A DNA stretch of 64,000 nt from Siphonodentalium dalli (GCA_032622095.1 CP136064.1:148863819-148927818); one strand, 5' to 3'. Shown: positions 46,661-59,205, numbered from the stretch's first letter. Numbers and translations: made by a program. The notes: generated by a model from the letters alone, not told the origin.

Positions 46661-47116
46661 AATGAAAGTGTCAATGACACTGTAGCTCAACTTGGGTGTA
46701 CATTGCTGATAAAGAAGGAAATCCAGAAAGTTACAGTAAAGGTCTTGTATTGTGTAAATGAAATTTACATTTCAAACATTTCACCAATAAATGTGGGCTG
46801 CAGCGTGTACGGAGGGATTGAAATTTGGCAGCCATGTTTTGTAACAAATTGCAGAAATAATCAATGCTTCCAATCTAGAAGTCACCCCGAAGCTTCAATT
46901 GAAGTTTGGTGACAATTTGATGAGGAATGTGGCCTGTAGGGTGTGCCAAAGTATTTAGGTATACAAAGAGTAAATTCCATGATGGCATATGCTTTTCAAA
47001 TAGGAGGCTCCCATCTGGAGGTCACCCCGAAGATCCATATGAAGTTTGGTGATGATTGGATGAGAGATGCAACCTGTAGTGTGTGCCACATTATTTAGTC
47101 ATACAAAGAGTAAAAT
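46661..47116 (-). repeat. Reverse-orientation copy of the 40 kb repeat family
   Basis: It opens with AATGAAAGTGTCAATGACAC TGTAGCTCAAC, the reverse complement of the family's 3' tail, and ends in ATTTAGTCATACAAAGAGTA AAATC, the reverse complement of a unit border. Inside are two diverged units with GGTCACCCCGAAG and GAAGTTTGGTGA. Confidence 0.75.
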
Positions 47117-47205
47117 CAAAAAATTTGATAAACCTCAACGTAATTCTGCTTATGCTGGGCATACTCTGTGCAATGAACTTTTTAGTTTTCTTTTTATATT
47201 TTCAG

Positions 47206-47334
47206 TACCTTGAGCAGCGTGTGTTCATTGATCTGGATACCATTATACAGATTGTTAAACTTTCTCCATCCAAGTTTGTCTGCCAAGTGTACAGATTATG
47301 CAATCAACAAGAATATTCATTCAACTGTCAGTGA
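47206..47334 (+). CDS. DCAF17: DCAF17-like terminal exon
   Basis: The acceptor is TTCTTTTTATATTTTCAG, ending at 47205. It is 42 codons plus TGA at 47332-47334, phase 0 start. YLEQRVFIDLDTIIQIVKLS and KFVCQVYRL correspond to human TYSHEVYFDRDLVLHIEQKP and RVFSCYVYQM, followed by a short variable C-terminus, as in the human protein. The acceptor lies only 89 bp after a reverse copy of the 40 kb repeat. Confidence 0.75.
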   Translation, partial: YLEQRVFIDLDTIIQIVKLSPSKFVCQVYRLCNQQEYSFNCQ

Positions 47335-47488
47335 CAAATATCATTATTACGACAATTGTTTTTTATGCTGCACACATTGGAATAACTGAGAATGTAATTT
47401 CAACTAATGTCACTGAAAATTCCAACCACATTATCATACCATTTCAGAAAAATCAATGTCTGAACTATGCTTAATTGTAAATATTAAA

Positions 47489-47494
47489 AATAAA
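47489..47494 (+). terminator. DCAF17: Poly(A) signal AATAAA
   Basis: AATAAA lies 155 bp after the stop codon, in AT-rich 3' UTR-like sequence. A second AATAAA-like site (AATAATAAAG) follows near 47536. Confidence 0.55.
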
Positions 47495-47734
47495 TAACAA
47501 TGAAACATGAGAATGTTGTCCACCCCGTGGTTATAATAATAAAGTAAATTAGTTTCAATGCACTTTTCGTCAATTAATACCTTGGTCATAGGGCACATAA
47601 CACCATTGTCGCTCCCATCCTCCAACGAGGAAGCAACCCCAGCAGTAACGAATTCATGCACATCAAGGTTAACATACTGACACCCGCACTGAGTATTCTT
47701 TTAACACATAAGTGGTCCGAAGCAGTCACAGTAT

Positions 47735-47930
47735 AAGTGACCTTGCTCAAGGGTCACAACTTGGCTCAAGATGTGAACAATGTACAATCCAACAATTGCA
47801 CGTTGATCAATTCAACCAACATATTGATGTGTGAAACTCACATTAGACCAGCGACAGGCTGCAAACTCATCTCAATGTGTTGACAGTAATGTCAAGTCTG
47901 ACAACCTAACTACTGGACCATGGAGTTCCA
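47735..47930 (-). mobile_element. Diverged SINE fragment, reverse orientation
   Basis: TGACCTTGCTCAAGGGTCAC, GTACAATCCAACAATTGCAC and ACTACTGGACCATGGAGTTC are the reverse complements of parts of the 36511-36956 SINE head and body, with many substitutions and no tail. Confidence 0.7.
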
Positions 47931-48254
47931 TTAAGTTAACCAGGGTCAACATTATAAGACACTGAAAGTCAACCCATAACTGCACAGGGTTCCCATGGGG
48001 CATTGAAACATGGAATTTCCTTGAATCTGACAAATGGTCGTTCAAGGCCTGGAGAGTTCTTAAATTGCTGTAGGGGACTTTGAATAGCCTTGAATTCCAT
48101 GGCATATGCACTCCTCACTGAACACATAATTTCAGATTTAAAATACATTTCCCGATAAATTGGCCATGAATATTTTTACGAAAAAAAATATTGAAAAAAA
48201 TATTTAACAACAGACTTGTATATTTACCAATACCTATTTTCATTCTTATGCGGT
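47931..48254. other. Intergenic stretch, nothing recognised
   Basis: No coding, RNA or repeat signal could be supported downstream of the SINE fragment. Confidence 0.4.
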
Positions 48255-49497
48255 CACTGTGGCTGATATGCTCCTCGAATTTTCATTCCGCACGAGCAAA
48301 ATTCCGATTCCGAGCGGTATATGTTCCGATTCCGTGAAAGTTTTGATCGATTTTCTACGACTATGTTTACAAATTCGTGTATATCGGTGAAGCAGCTCAC
48401 TGGATGGCAGATTCGAATGAGAGGACTTCTTTCTAAGGTATTTTACTCTTCACTTACTTATTCTTTAGTCCCATATATAGCACGCTGAATCAAATTACAA
48501 AGGTTTGCTCACTTAAATCCACACACAAAGAAAAAATATATTGCGAACAAATGTGAATTTCGAAGTGAAAGAAATAATGTTTTGAAGAACGAATAGCTTA
48601 TGTGTGTCCGCAAACGTCCCATCGTTACTTTAAAAAGACAGTTGATCAAAATACGCGATTTTAACCTGAAATAATGCCTTCAATGTAACACTACCATACG
48701 CTCCGATTCTGTTTTCGAGGTGTTCCGATTCACAACACGCACATTTTCAGCGTTCCGATTCCTGACATGTATAACTGTTTCCCGTAATTGAGTTAATTGC
48801 TTCATTTTTCTGGCTCCACGGTCGTTCTATGTGATGGTAATTTGTCATATACTGATTTAGAATGTTATACGTCCCTGGTGTTGATTTTGATGCGATGTTT
48901 TTTATTTTCCTATATCTTGAGGTACTTTATTAAATTTGTGACACTTTGTTTTTTCCCCCACAGCACACATGTTTGAATTAAGCAGTGATGAAATCTGAAC
49001 AACAGCCAAGTCAACAGCAATGAATCCTCAAGGGATATAAAGGTTCCATCCGTTGCACTGACTTCCATCCTGCCCATCGTGGCGGCCATTTTTTTATATG
49101 CACCAGGTCTCTTTGATCGCCGTTATAGTAAAGATGATATCACATGCGGTCTTGTTTTCCGCTCAATTCGTTATGCTAATATACAACCCTTACAAATTAG
49201 CCAAAAATCCGACACCAGAATCCAATATGGCGGCAAGATGGCCACCGGAATGTGAAAATATGCTATTTTTCTGACATGTCACCACCTTTCGTTTGTCTCT
49301 GTGGGAAAATATTGGCGTGATGTTATACATTTATCGTATCGAAGAGTCATTGACGAACACATGGTGATGATAATATACATTTATTGTGGGATATTTTTGT
49401 CCGATATCACGTTTTCCCAAATGCTGGTATAATAGGTCAAAGCCGAATCCACACTAATAACGCGATGTAATGTTTCGAATCAATGAATGTTATTGCA

Positions 49498-50310
49498 AGG
49501 GCGCCGGATCTACCCTGACCACCCCGACTATGGTCGGGGCAATAATAGTATATGTCATGCTGTTTGTGAAAGCATATAAACACCATTAAAAGTTCAAGCC
49601 AAATTATCACTGTCAGCCTTTATCACTCTGCCACTACAACTTTGTGATATTTAGTTCACGGGTAAAGCGGTACAGCTGTTGGTGTGGTTGGATAGGATAA
49701 TAAAATAGCTATATTCTGGAGATATGATGCAAAATAGCACAACACTTCCTCCTAATGACAGAATGTGATCCTTATTAGCAGCATGGGGCAGTGACCAACA
49801 TTGAAAATATTAACAATATATGCCATCGCTAACTACTAGTATATGGGTTTATGGTTCCGATGTGGGTGGGTTCATGGTCTTTGCCATTTAATAGATGTTC
49901 TTGCAATAACATTTAATTTATCCAATCTCATGTGTAATTATGAGATGGTGTTTATTGTCCATCTGGGACCATGCATGAGTCGGTGATAAAGTGTTGGCAC
50001 ACTTCAGTAGCAGATGTGTGCAATTAGTGTAATCCACCTCTTTGTGTAGCCATATAAATGACATAAATAAAGCCCATTAAGTTTATTTTAAACCAAGGAA
50101 ATGCGCTCCATTTGGCCTTTTAAAAAGTCCCAAAAAATCCCGGGGGGGGGGGGGGGGGGGGTACCCCCATACCCCCCACCTTCGAGAGGGGACACCCCTC
50201 TTGAGCTCTACCCTGGTCTGCCTTTGGCAGATCATGGTGGCCTTCGGCCACCTGTATGTTTATCTAGCAATTATATGGTCCGGGCAATATAAATTCCTTC
50301 CGGCGCCCCT
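49498..50310. mobile_element. 813 bp insertion in the left arm (hAT-like ends)
   Basis: The ends AGGGCGCCGGA and TCCGGCGCCCCT are inverted. The flanks TTATTGCA and GTATTGCT are compatible with an 8 bp duplication of TTATTGCT, with one change each. The right arm keeps the uninterrupted target (AGCAATAACATTC near 52497). It contains a G-run of about 21 bases at 50142-50161. Confidence 0.75.
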
Positions 50311-50984
50311 GTATTGCTAGCATAACAACACCCATGCATATATTTGTGCAGGAGATACTCGAGCTAGGATTCTTCTTATACCTGAGTTGAGGAATATATA
50401 CCCAAATCCAAGATGGCGGCCAAAATGGCCACCAGAAATAGATAAATCACCGATTTTAACATCAGTGAGCATTATTGTCATGACAACTCCACACCTGCTT
50501 ATTATGGTGAGTTGGGAACACTTAGGCGAAGAACTTTCCTTGTACCATATCCAAATAAAAGTTCCCGATATCCAAAAGGGCGCCCACAATGGCGGACAGA
50601 TTTTGAAAAATCACCGAAATTCCCTCATATTTACATCATTGGGCATTATTGTCGAGACAACTCTACCCGTGCTTACAATTGAGTCTGAGGTGAAGTAACT
50701 ACCTTACATCTCATGCAATAAATGGTTTTCCAAATCGAAGATGGCGGCCAAAATGGCGACCGAAATTTGAAAACACGGCCACATTCCTTTACTTTCTTAC
50801 GATGGGGTATTGTTTCGCGATTTCTACCCACCATTACATGTTGATATGGAACTTTGATATGAAGTATTCATTAGGGTTTGGCAATTGATACTCAGTCAAT
50901 ATGGTGCCCAAATTGGCGGCCACAAATTGAAAAGAAGCCGAAATTATCATATACTAATTTCAACTTTTAGTCATAATATCGGTA

Positions 50985-51905
50985 TGTATGGCGGCCAGCA
51001 GCCATCTTGGATTTTACTCTTTGTATGACTAAATTTTTAGCACGGGCTACAGGTCGTACCTTTAGTCTGATCATCATCAAATTTGTCATGGATGTTAACG
51101 ATGACATGTAGATGGGAACAATTCATTTTGGGGTCATTCGGCCGAAAACATGGCGGCCAGCAGCCATCTTGGATTTTACTCTTTGTATGACTAAATCCTT
51201 TAGCACGGGCTACAGGTCGTACCTTTAGTCTGATCATCATAAAATTTGTCATGGATGTTAACGATGACATGTAGATGGGAACAATTCATTTTGGGGTCAT
51301 TCGGCCGAAAACATGGCCGCTAGCAGCCATCTTGGATTTTACTTTTCTCTTCATGTCCATAAACTAGTAATAGACATTCAACTTTCCACATTCCTAATCG
51401 CTCTTTTTGGGGTCATTTGGACAAAAAACATGGCCGCCAGTGGCCATCTTGGATTTCAAAATTTAATCCATTAGCACGGGCCACAGGTCGTACTTTTCGT
51501 CTGATCATCATGAAATTTGTCATGGATGTTAATATTGACATGTAAATGGGAACGAGTAATTTTGGGGTCATTTGGCCAAAAAACATGGCCACCAGCAGCC
51601 ATTTTGGATTTTACTCTTTGTATGATTAAATTCTTTAGCATGGGCTACAGGTCGTACCTTTAGTCTGATTGTCATAAAATTTGTCATGGATGTTAACGAT
51701 GACATGTAGATGGGAACAATTCATTTTGGAGTCATTCTGCCGAAAACATGGCCGCTAGCAGCCATCTTGGATTTTACTTTTCTCTTCATGTCCATAAACT
51801 AGTAATAGACATTCAACTTTCCACATTCCTAATCGCTCCATTGACTGTAATACATTAAATTATTCCCTTTCCAAGTTGAGCTACAGTGTCATTGACACTT
51901 TCATT
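50985..51905 (+). repeat. 40 kb-type repeat units inside the 5.4 kb element
   Basis: Five to six units with CAGCCATCTTGGATTTTACT and GACATGTAGATGGGAACAAT, and a tail AGCTACAGTGTCATTGACAC TTTCATT at 51882-51906. They form the loop between the arms. Confidence 0.85.
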
Positions 51906-53662
51906 TTCTATTTCTAGCAGCGATCTTGACTGTGATTATCAATTGCCAAACCCTAATGAATACTTCATATCAACATGTAATGGTCGGTAGAAATCGCGAA
52001 ACAATACGCCCATCGTACGAAAGTAAAGGAATGTAGCCGTGTTTTCAAATTTCGGTCGCCATTTTGGCCGCTATCTTCGATTTGGAAAACCACTTCTTGC
52101 ATGAGATGTAAGGTAATTACTTCACCTCAGTATTTCCAACTCAACTGTATGCATGGGTGGAGTGGTCTCGACAATAATACCCAATGATGTGAATATGAGG
52201 GAATTTCAGTGATATTTCAAAATCTGTCCGCCATTGTGGGCACCATTTTGGATTTGGGGGGACTTTTATTTGGATATGGTACAAGGAAAGTTCTTCGCCT
52301 AAGTGTTCCCAACTCACAATAGTAAGCTGGTGTGGAGTTGTCATGACAACTGATGTTAAAATCAGCGATTTTTCTATTGCTGGTGGCCATTTTGGCCGCC
52401 ATCTTGGATTTGGGTGAATATTCCTCAACTCAGGTATAAGATGAAACTTAGCTCGAGTATCTCCTGCACATATATATGCATGGGTGTTGTTATGATAGCA
52501 ATAACATTCATTGATTCGAAACATTACATCGCGTTATTCGGCTTTGACCTATTATACCGGCATTTGGGAAAACGTGATATCAGACAAAAATATCCCACAA
52601 TGAATGTATATTATGATCCCCATGTGTTCGCCAATGACTCTTCTATACAATAAATGTATAACATCACGCCAAGATGCCAATGTTTACCCACAGATACGAA
52701 CGAAAGGTGGTGACATGTCAGAAAAATAGCATATTTTCACATTTCGGCGGCCATATTGAATTCTGGTGTCGGATTTTTAGCTAATTTATAAGGGTTGTAT
52801 ATTAGCATAACGAATTGAGTGGAAAACAAGACCACATGTGGTATCATCTTTACTATAACGGCGATCAAAGAGACCTGGTGCAAATCTTGTCTGGAGTCTC
52901 TGCGGCCACTTTGTTTTCTTGTTAACAACCGAAAAAAATTAGAGGAGACATTAAGAATGAAAATTGCATTCATGTAACCAATATATTTTATATTATAATT
53001 TATATTTATGGCTAATAATATGATCTTGGTGGCATTACCATTTCTGACTATGGTTTTCCTTTTTCCCCTGCTCTCGATTGACCATAGGCCTACTGGTATA
53101 TAGCTGTCGCTCAGCACATTTTCAAAGTAAAATATGCGACTGGTTATTATATTGACGTAGGAAAATTTCCAACCACGAATACTGTTCATATCGGGAAAAT
53201 GAAGACATTGATCGATAACATTGATAATTTTATGAGAATGTATTGCATAAATAGTCTGATTGCATGCCCCTTTAATATTTTCGTCATCATTTTCAAGACA
53301 GAAGCTAATGGCCGCTCCATGGAGACGTTTAATTGAAATCTGAGGAGTATTGCTCGGGCGACAATAGAACATGCTTGGGCGACAACGGAACATACAGGGC
53401 GGGAATCGGAGTGAAAACATAAATCATCGATTACAACATTTTGCTGGCTTTTTAGGCAACAAAATGATTGGGGAACATGTATTGGTTGAAGCTAGAGGTA
53501 AACGTTACCATAATATGTTATCAAACTTACCTTATATCGGTCTTTAGAAGTTTTTCTGCCGGTAAATTTTAAAATTGCTCGGTTGACAATCGGAAAAACT
53601 CACAACGGAATCAGACTTTGCTCGGGCGGAATGAAAATTCAAGGAGCATATCAGCCACAGTG

Positions 53663-56383
53663 GTGGTTATTCAATATGTTGCTTTCGTCTTGGCATGGCT
53701 TTGAGTTGTGACCATTTTGATAGCCATTTCAAGTTCGTGATTGTACGGTATTATTTTCTGTCATATAGACCGCCATGTTGGATGCCAGCTTGGATAACAA
53801 AATTTCCCTAAAGCGGATTTTAGATATGTTATACTGAGGACTCTCCTGCGTCATTTGACACCAAAATCGCTGCTTTACCAATTTATTCTGGGTTAACCCA
53901 TCATTTCATTTACCACGACCAAAGGCCTACCAGTCTGATTTTCTCCCCGACTCCTGGACCGATTTCAACCAAATTTGGTGTGGGTGTCACCGAGCAGATT
54001 TTGTGTAAAATCTATTCTCAAAATTGTATCTACTAGTTTCATATATTTTCTCTATTTTCAAAGCTTTCTACAGACATTTCACTTGATACAGTAGCAAGTC
54101 ATGACATGCTAATATTATTGCATAATAGTTCATTATAGTAAGCTTGTTTAATTACAACATATTTCTGAAACCCGAAGCTGTCATGACTTGAGGCAAATAA
54201 ATCTCTTTCTAAATCTCATTCTCGTGCTGGCCAAGTCATTTAAATCCTAATCTTTATTATTCATATCTTAACAACGGCTTTCTTAATTACCTGTGTATTG
54301 TTCTTCTATTGACCAGCTGCATAATAATATTGCCTTAAGCTACTTATGTCAAGCTCATTTCTATTGTTAATATATTTCCTTATTACCTTATAATTGTATA
54401 TAAAGCCGATTTCATTAGTAACCAAAAAAGAAAGAAAAAAGGAAGGAGAACTATTCAAGTCTTATTGCTATTTATGTTATTTTGTACGGTATCCGACATT
54501 TGTTTCTATCATTGATTACTATTTTCATATTCCACTTTATCTACTCTGAGTGAAGAATAAATATATGAACATATCTAAGTTTTCAACTACGACTGATCTA
54601 CCTGTACCATACGTGAGCTAATCTTCCCCATCACAGAATATCGGTCTGTTATATGGGTACCACACATATACAATACACACACACATATAATACAAATCCT
54701 TTTCATTTATTTCATAACAGGACAAATCTAACACTGAACGTGCTTGATTGTTTTACTTGAAGAAAACACTGTAATGTTTTATATTAATTCTCTGACTTGA
54801 ATGAATTTTCTCCTGTAGGCCTAAATAGGGTTCATATTAAAACATGTAGTGTTCACGTTTATCGCCCTATTTTGATGGCCAGAACCAAAATACATGTATA
54901 ACACAAAACTTATGTACAATTTTGTGCTACAAACGACCATGCACCTTAATTTATACCAGACTGGCACCATTAAACGGACATGGCTCATTCGAGCAAGGCG
55001 GTAGAATTATTTAAAGACAGGTTGACAAATACACAAAATATTGATATATGGGCTCTCTCTCTGTTCTGAAAATATACTTTCCATAGCAACAGCCATTTTA
55101 CAGCCATTTTCAAATTTTTGCACAGAAGTGAAACAAACGCTCTTTATTTCTACCATATCAGGAATGCTCTGTTCTGTTCCTTGTCATGCAAAAAAAAATT
55201 TTGGGAGCCAAACATCATATTCACAATTGTATTTTTTATGACTTCAATGCTGTGACATATTGCTCGTACAAAGGTAGTTCAAATATATATTGATCGATAT
55301 ACTTCGTTACCGGAAACATTCAAATGTGACTATTATTGGGTGTATATGTTTGAAGCGCGAACAGCCAGGTGGTATTACATAATATTGTTGGAATATACTC
55401 CACCTGCCACCCTAAAGCTGTTTCAGGTTGACTAATGTTCGTCACGTAACACTCGTGGTGTACATTATTTTCATGTGAAATCTTGCTGATCTGCATTTAT
55501 GTATTGTAAACATACCATTAGTCCCCAGTTTGTTAGCAATTTCGCAGCCAGCAGTTGGTTCCTGTGCAACCGATGAACATTTAAGGTTGGTAATGATGAT
55601 AACTAACTCCATTTCTGATCAGAATCACAATTTTTTTTTGTCACTATAGTTATGGTGTCGTCACACTATTTAGTCATGCCCAAGTTCATCGGCCATACAC
55701 AAAAAATTATATATTTAGAAATGATTTTTGACAGCATATTGTTGTAAAATCAGAAATGAAGTATGACTGTCATGCTCTGGCAATGACCGATCGTTTATTT
55801 GCTCTGACAAAAATATATCGAAGTCCTGTTTGTCACTTTTCGCACACATATAATACAAACGCTCTTTATTTGTGTCATAACAGGACAATCTAACACTGAA
55901 TGCTCTTGATTGTTTCATCTGAAGAAAACACCGAAATTATTTATATTTATTCTTTGACTTGATTGAATTTTCTGATGTAGGCCTAAATAAGGTCCATATT
56001 AAAATATATAGTGTTCACGTTTATCACCCTATATTGTTGTTGTTGAATTCCGCTGTTCACTATCCGTTGAATATAAACCCTATATTCCATTTAGACATAT
56101 CCTCACAATTTGGAGGTTCAAAGGAGCGGGGCCATGTCCCATTGAAGGAAGAACTCAGAACCCATAAGTTTGAATTTTATTTCCAAAATATATCTAGGCG
56201 TTTCAGTCTTGTATCCGATAATTCTTTGCACAACTTGCTAATGTACTCCCTCCTTAAGTTGCGACGTGTTTATTGTCTGCCAATTTGACATGATTGTTCC
56301 TCCTATAAAATAAACGGGATATCACATTATTGTATAAAGTTACTTATGGGCAGCCAAATTAACATACTTGTTTTGTATACTCA
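53663..56383. other. Intergenic stretch with one direct duplication
   Basis: A segment of about 190 bp at 54680-54870 recurs at 55843-56031 (CACACATATAATACAAA to GTGTTCACGTTTATC). No gene is recognised; the frame at 55959-56288 has no known domain. Confidence 0.5.
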
Positions 56384-56905
56384 AATATTTGAAGATATCT
56401 CCAATATTTGCAGATATCTCTAATTATTTGCAGATATCTCTAAATATTTAGAGATATCTCTAATTCATTCAAAGATATCTTCAAATCTTCAAATCATACC
56501 TTAATTATTTAGGACATCAATCTCTAAATATTTGGAGATATCTTCTGGAGATCTCTTCAAATCATTTAGAGATATCCACAAATGCATTTAAGGAGAGGTA
56601 AATTTGAATTGTCGTACTTATCCATAAATTAATTAGAGATATCTTCAATTCATTTAGAGATATCTCCAATTTAGTTAGAGATATCTCTAAATCATTTAGA
56701 GATCTCTCTAATTGCCCTTCTTTATTGTGGATAAGTACTCATTTGAGGAGAAGTGCAAACCATTTAGAGATATCTCCAAATGAATTGGAGAGATATCTCT
56801 AAATATTTGGAAATATCTCTAATTAATTGGAGATATCTTCAAATGAATTAGAGATATCTTTAAATATTTCGAGATATCTCTAAATATTTCAATATAGCCT
56901 ATTCC
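56384..56905. repeat. Array of ~16 GATATC palindromes, ~18-25 bp spacing
   Basis: Units of AGAGATATCTCT or GGAGATATCTCC type alternate with AAATATTT, AATTCATTT or AATTAATT linkers. Neighbouring units also pair across the linkers. Two short interruptions contain TTATCCATAA and TTATTGTGGATAAGTACT. Confidence 0.88.
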
Positions 56906-57407
56906 TAAATGATTTGAAGTCAATTAAGACCCGACATATCCTCAAATTTGTATGAAATTTATGTCAACGTGCAATGATTCCTCGCTGCATGCGCATAAGT
57001 GATGTTGAAAACTGCCTAAAATAGCTAAATTTTCAAACAGTTATTAAGGGAATTAAGACGATTTGGCATCAAGCGATAGTCACTAAAATATAAATGGAAA
57101 CAACCAATGTAATGACTAATTTTGTGTCAGGGCATTACCTTTCCAACTGCTGAAAGTTTTATAACCAAACTTTGGTCCCAGGTTGGGAGTGAGAAATTAC
57201 ACATATCAGCAGCCCAACCCACCCCAAGCCCACCAACCCTGCCCTCTATACTGTCGCCACTCACATCCTTAAAATTACTGGACAGGTAACTAATACAGCA
57301 GTGAGAATAAAAAACACATTTATTTGGTAATGACTATGAAATGCCATAGCCTACGGTACCTGTAGTTCGACAGTTACAGTAAACTATACAGTAATACACG
57401 CATTATT

Positions 57408-59205
57408 AGCTCAACTTACTTTGTAAGTTTGAGCTATTGCCATGGTTTGTCGTCCGTGTGTGCGTGTGTCCATCAACAATTTCCTTTGGTGCGGGCTACA
57501 GGTCGTACCTTTGGTCTAATCTTTATGAAATTTGTCATGAATGTTTGGGGTCATTCGATCAAAAAACATGGCCACTGGCAGCCATCTTGGATTTCAAAAT
57601 TCAATCCATTGGCGTGGGCTACAGGTGATTTTGGGGTTGTTCGGCCAAAAAACATGGCCGCCAGCAGCCATCTTGGATTTTACTCTTTGCATGACTAAAT
57701 CCTTTGGCGCGGGCTACAGGTCGTAGCTTTGGTCGGAACATTATGAAATTTGTCATGGATGTTGACATTGACATGTAGATGAGAACGAGTCATTTTGGGG
57801 TCATTCTGTCAAAAAACATGGCCGCTGGTGGCCATCTTGGATTTCAAAATTCAATCCATTGGCGCAGGCTACAGGTCGTACTGTTCGTCTGATCATCATG
57901 AAATTTGTCATGGATGTTAATATTGACATATAGATGGGAACGAGTGATTTTGGGGTCATTCGGCCAAAAACATGGCCACCAGCAGCCATCTTGGATTTTA
58001 CTCTTTGCATGACTAAATCCTTTGCCGCGGGCTACAGGTCGTAGCTCTGGCCAGAACTTCATGAAATGTGTCATGGATGTTAACAGCGACATGTAGATGG
58101 GAACGAATCATTTTGGGGTCTTTCGGCCAAAAAACATGGCCGCCAGCAGCCATCTTGGATTTTACTCTTTGCATGATTAAATCCTTTGGTGGGGGCTACA
58201 GGTCGTACCTTTGGTCTAATCTTCATAAAATTTGTCATGGATGTTAATATTGACATGTAGATGGGAACGAGTCACTTTGCGGTCAATCGGCCAAAAATCA
58301 TGGCCGACAGCAGCCATCTTGGATTTTACTCTTTGCATGACTAAATCCTTTGGCGCGGGCTACTGGTCGTAGCTTTGGTCAGATCTTCATGAGATTAGTC
58401 ATAGATGTTAACAATGACATGTAGAAGGGAACGAGTCATTTTGGGGTCATTCGGCCCAAAAACATGACTGCTGGTGGCCATCTTGGATTTCAAAATTAAA
58501 TCCATTGGTGCGGAATACAGGTCGTACTATTCGTCTGATCATCACGAAATTTGTCATGGATGTTAATATTGACATGTAGATGGGAACGAGTCATTTTGGG
58601 GTTGTTCAGACAAAAATCATGGCCGCCAGCAGGCATCTTGGATTTTACTCTATACATGACTAAATCCTTTGGCGTGGGCTACAGGTCGTAGCGTTGATTG
58701 GATCTTCATGAAATTTGTCATGGATGTTAACAATGACATGTAGATGGGATTTGTAAAGGCTGTTGACATTGACATGTAGATGGGGAACGAGTCGTTTTGG
58801 GGTCGTTTGGCTAAGAAACATGGCCGCCAGCAGCCATATTGGATTTCACTCTTTGCATGACTAAATCCTTTGGCACAGGCTACAGGTCGTACCTTTGGTC
58901 AGATCATTATGAGATTTGTAAAGGCTGTAGATGGGAACAAGTCATTTTGGGGTAATTCGAAAAAAACATGGCTGCCGGTGGCCATTTTATAATTTACTCT
59001 TTGCATCACTAAATCCTTTGGAACACCATAATCACCACATCCCTGATTCGATCATTATGAAACCTGTCATGAATGTTGATATTGACATGAACATCTTGTC
59101 TTACTTAGACATTTCAATTATAGCACCTTTCCTATCCCTCCATTTACTGTCAACTATTAAATTATTCCCCTACCTAAGTTGAGCTACAGTGTCATTGACA
59201 CTTTC
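57408..59205 (+). repeat. Hairpin-headed 160 bp-unit repeat, third array
   Basis: The intact head hairpin AGCTCAACTTAC / GTAAGTTTGAGCT (57408-57435) is followed by ATTGCCATGG, CGTCCGTGTGTGCGTG and about ten units with CAGCCATCTTGGATTTTACT. The tail is TTGAGCTACAGTGTCATTGA CACTTTCATC. This copy shows both borders of the family. Confidence 0.85.

Larger units (their letters stand above)
4579..47334 (+). other. DCAF17: DCAF17-like gene, 3' part, five exons spanning 42.8 kb
   Basis: DCAF17 is a DDB1- and CUL4-associated factor: a propeller-type substrate receptor of CRL4 ubiquitin ligases, nuclear/nucleolar in vertebrates. Five exons on the + strand have AG/GT borders, and their phases link without a break (110 nt ending in phase 2, then 88, 90, 147 and 129 nt). 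Joined, they give about 156 residues that follow, in order, the C-terminal third of human DCAF17 as I remember it. The clearest match is HDVDYDDELDVM against a human KIVDYEDELDLL block, followed by a TGSLLKEI/GTLLKSI match. The 5' two thirds lie left of the window or in unrecognised exons. Introns are packed with repeats. Identification rests on memory and needs a protein search. Confidence 0.72.
48255..53662. mobile_element. 5.4 kb inverted-repeat DNA element
   Basis: The outer ends are CACTGTGGCTGATATGCTCC at the left and its near-perfect reverse complement at the right. Arms pair in order: 48255-48330 with 53590-53662, about 49080-49497 with 52510-52900, and 50311-50900 with 51945-52510. 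The central loop holds 40 kb-type repeat units. Only 2 bp of shared flank (GT) is visible, so the superfamily is unknown. No transposase is recognised; the longest frame in an arm (52737-53420, minus) has no domain I know. Confidence 0.8.

Noticed and set aside
52737-53420. Minus-strand frame of 227 codons.
   Set aside because: It lies in a palindrome arm, its partner arm does not preserve the frame, and the translation has no domain I know; probably chance.
48255-53662. Assignment of the 5.4 kb element to the CACTA (EnSpm) group from its CACTG ends.
   Set aside because: No 3 bp target duplication or transposase is visible; the ends alone are not enough.
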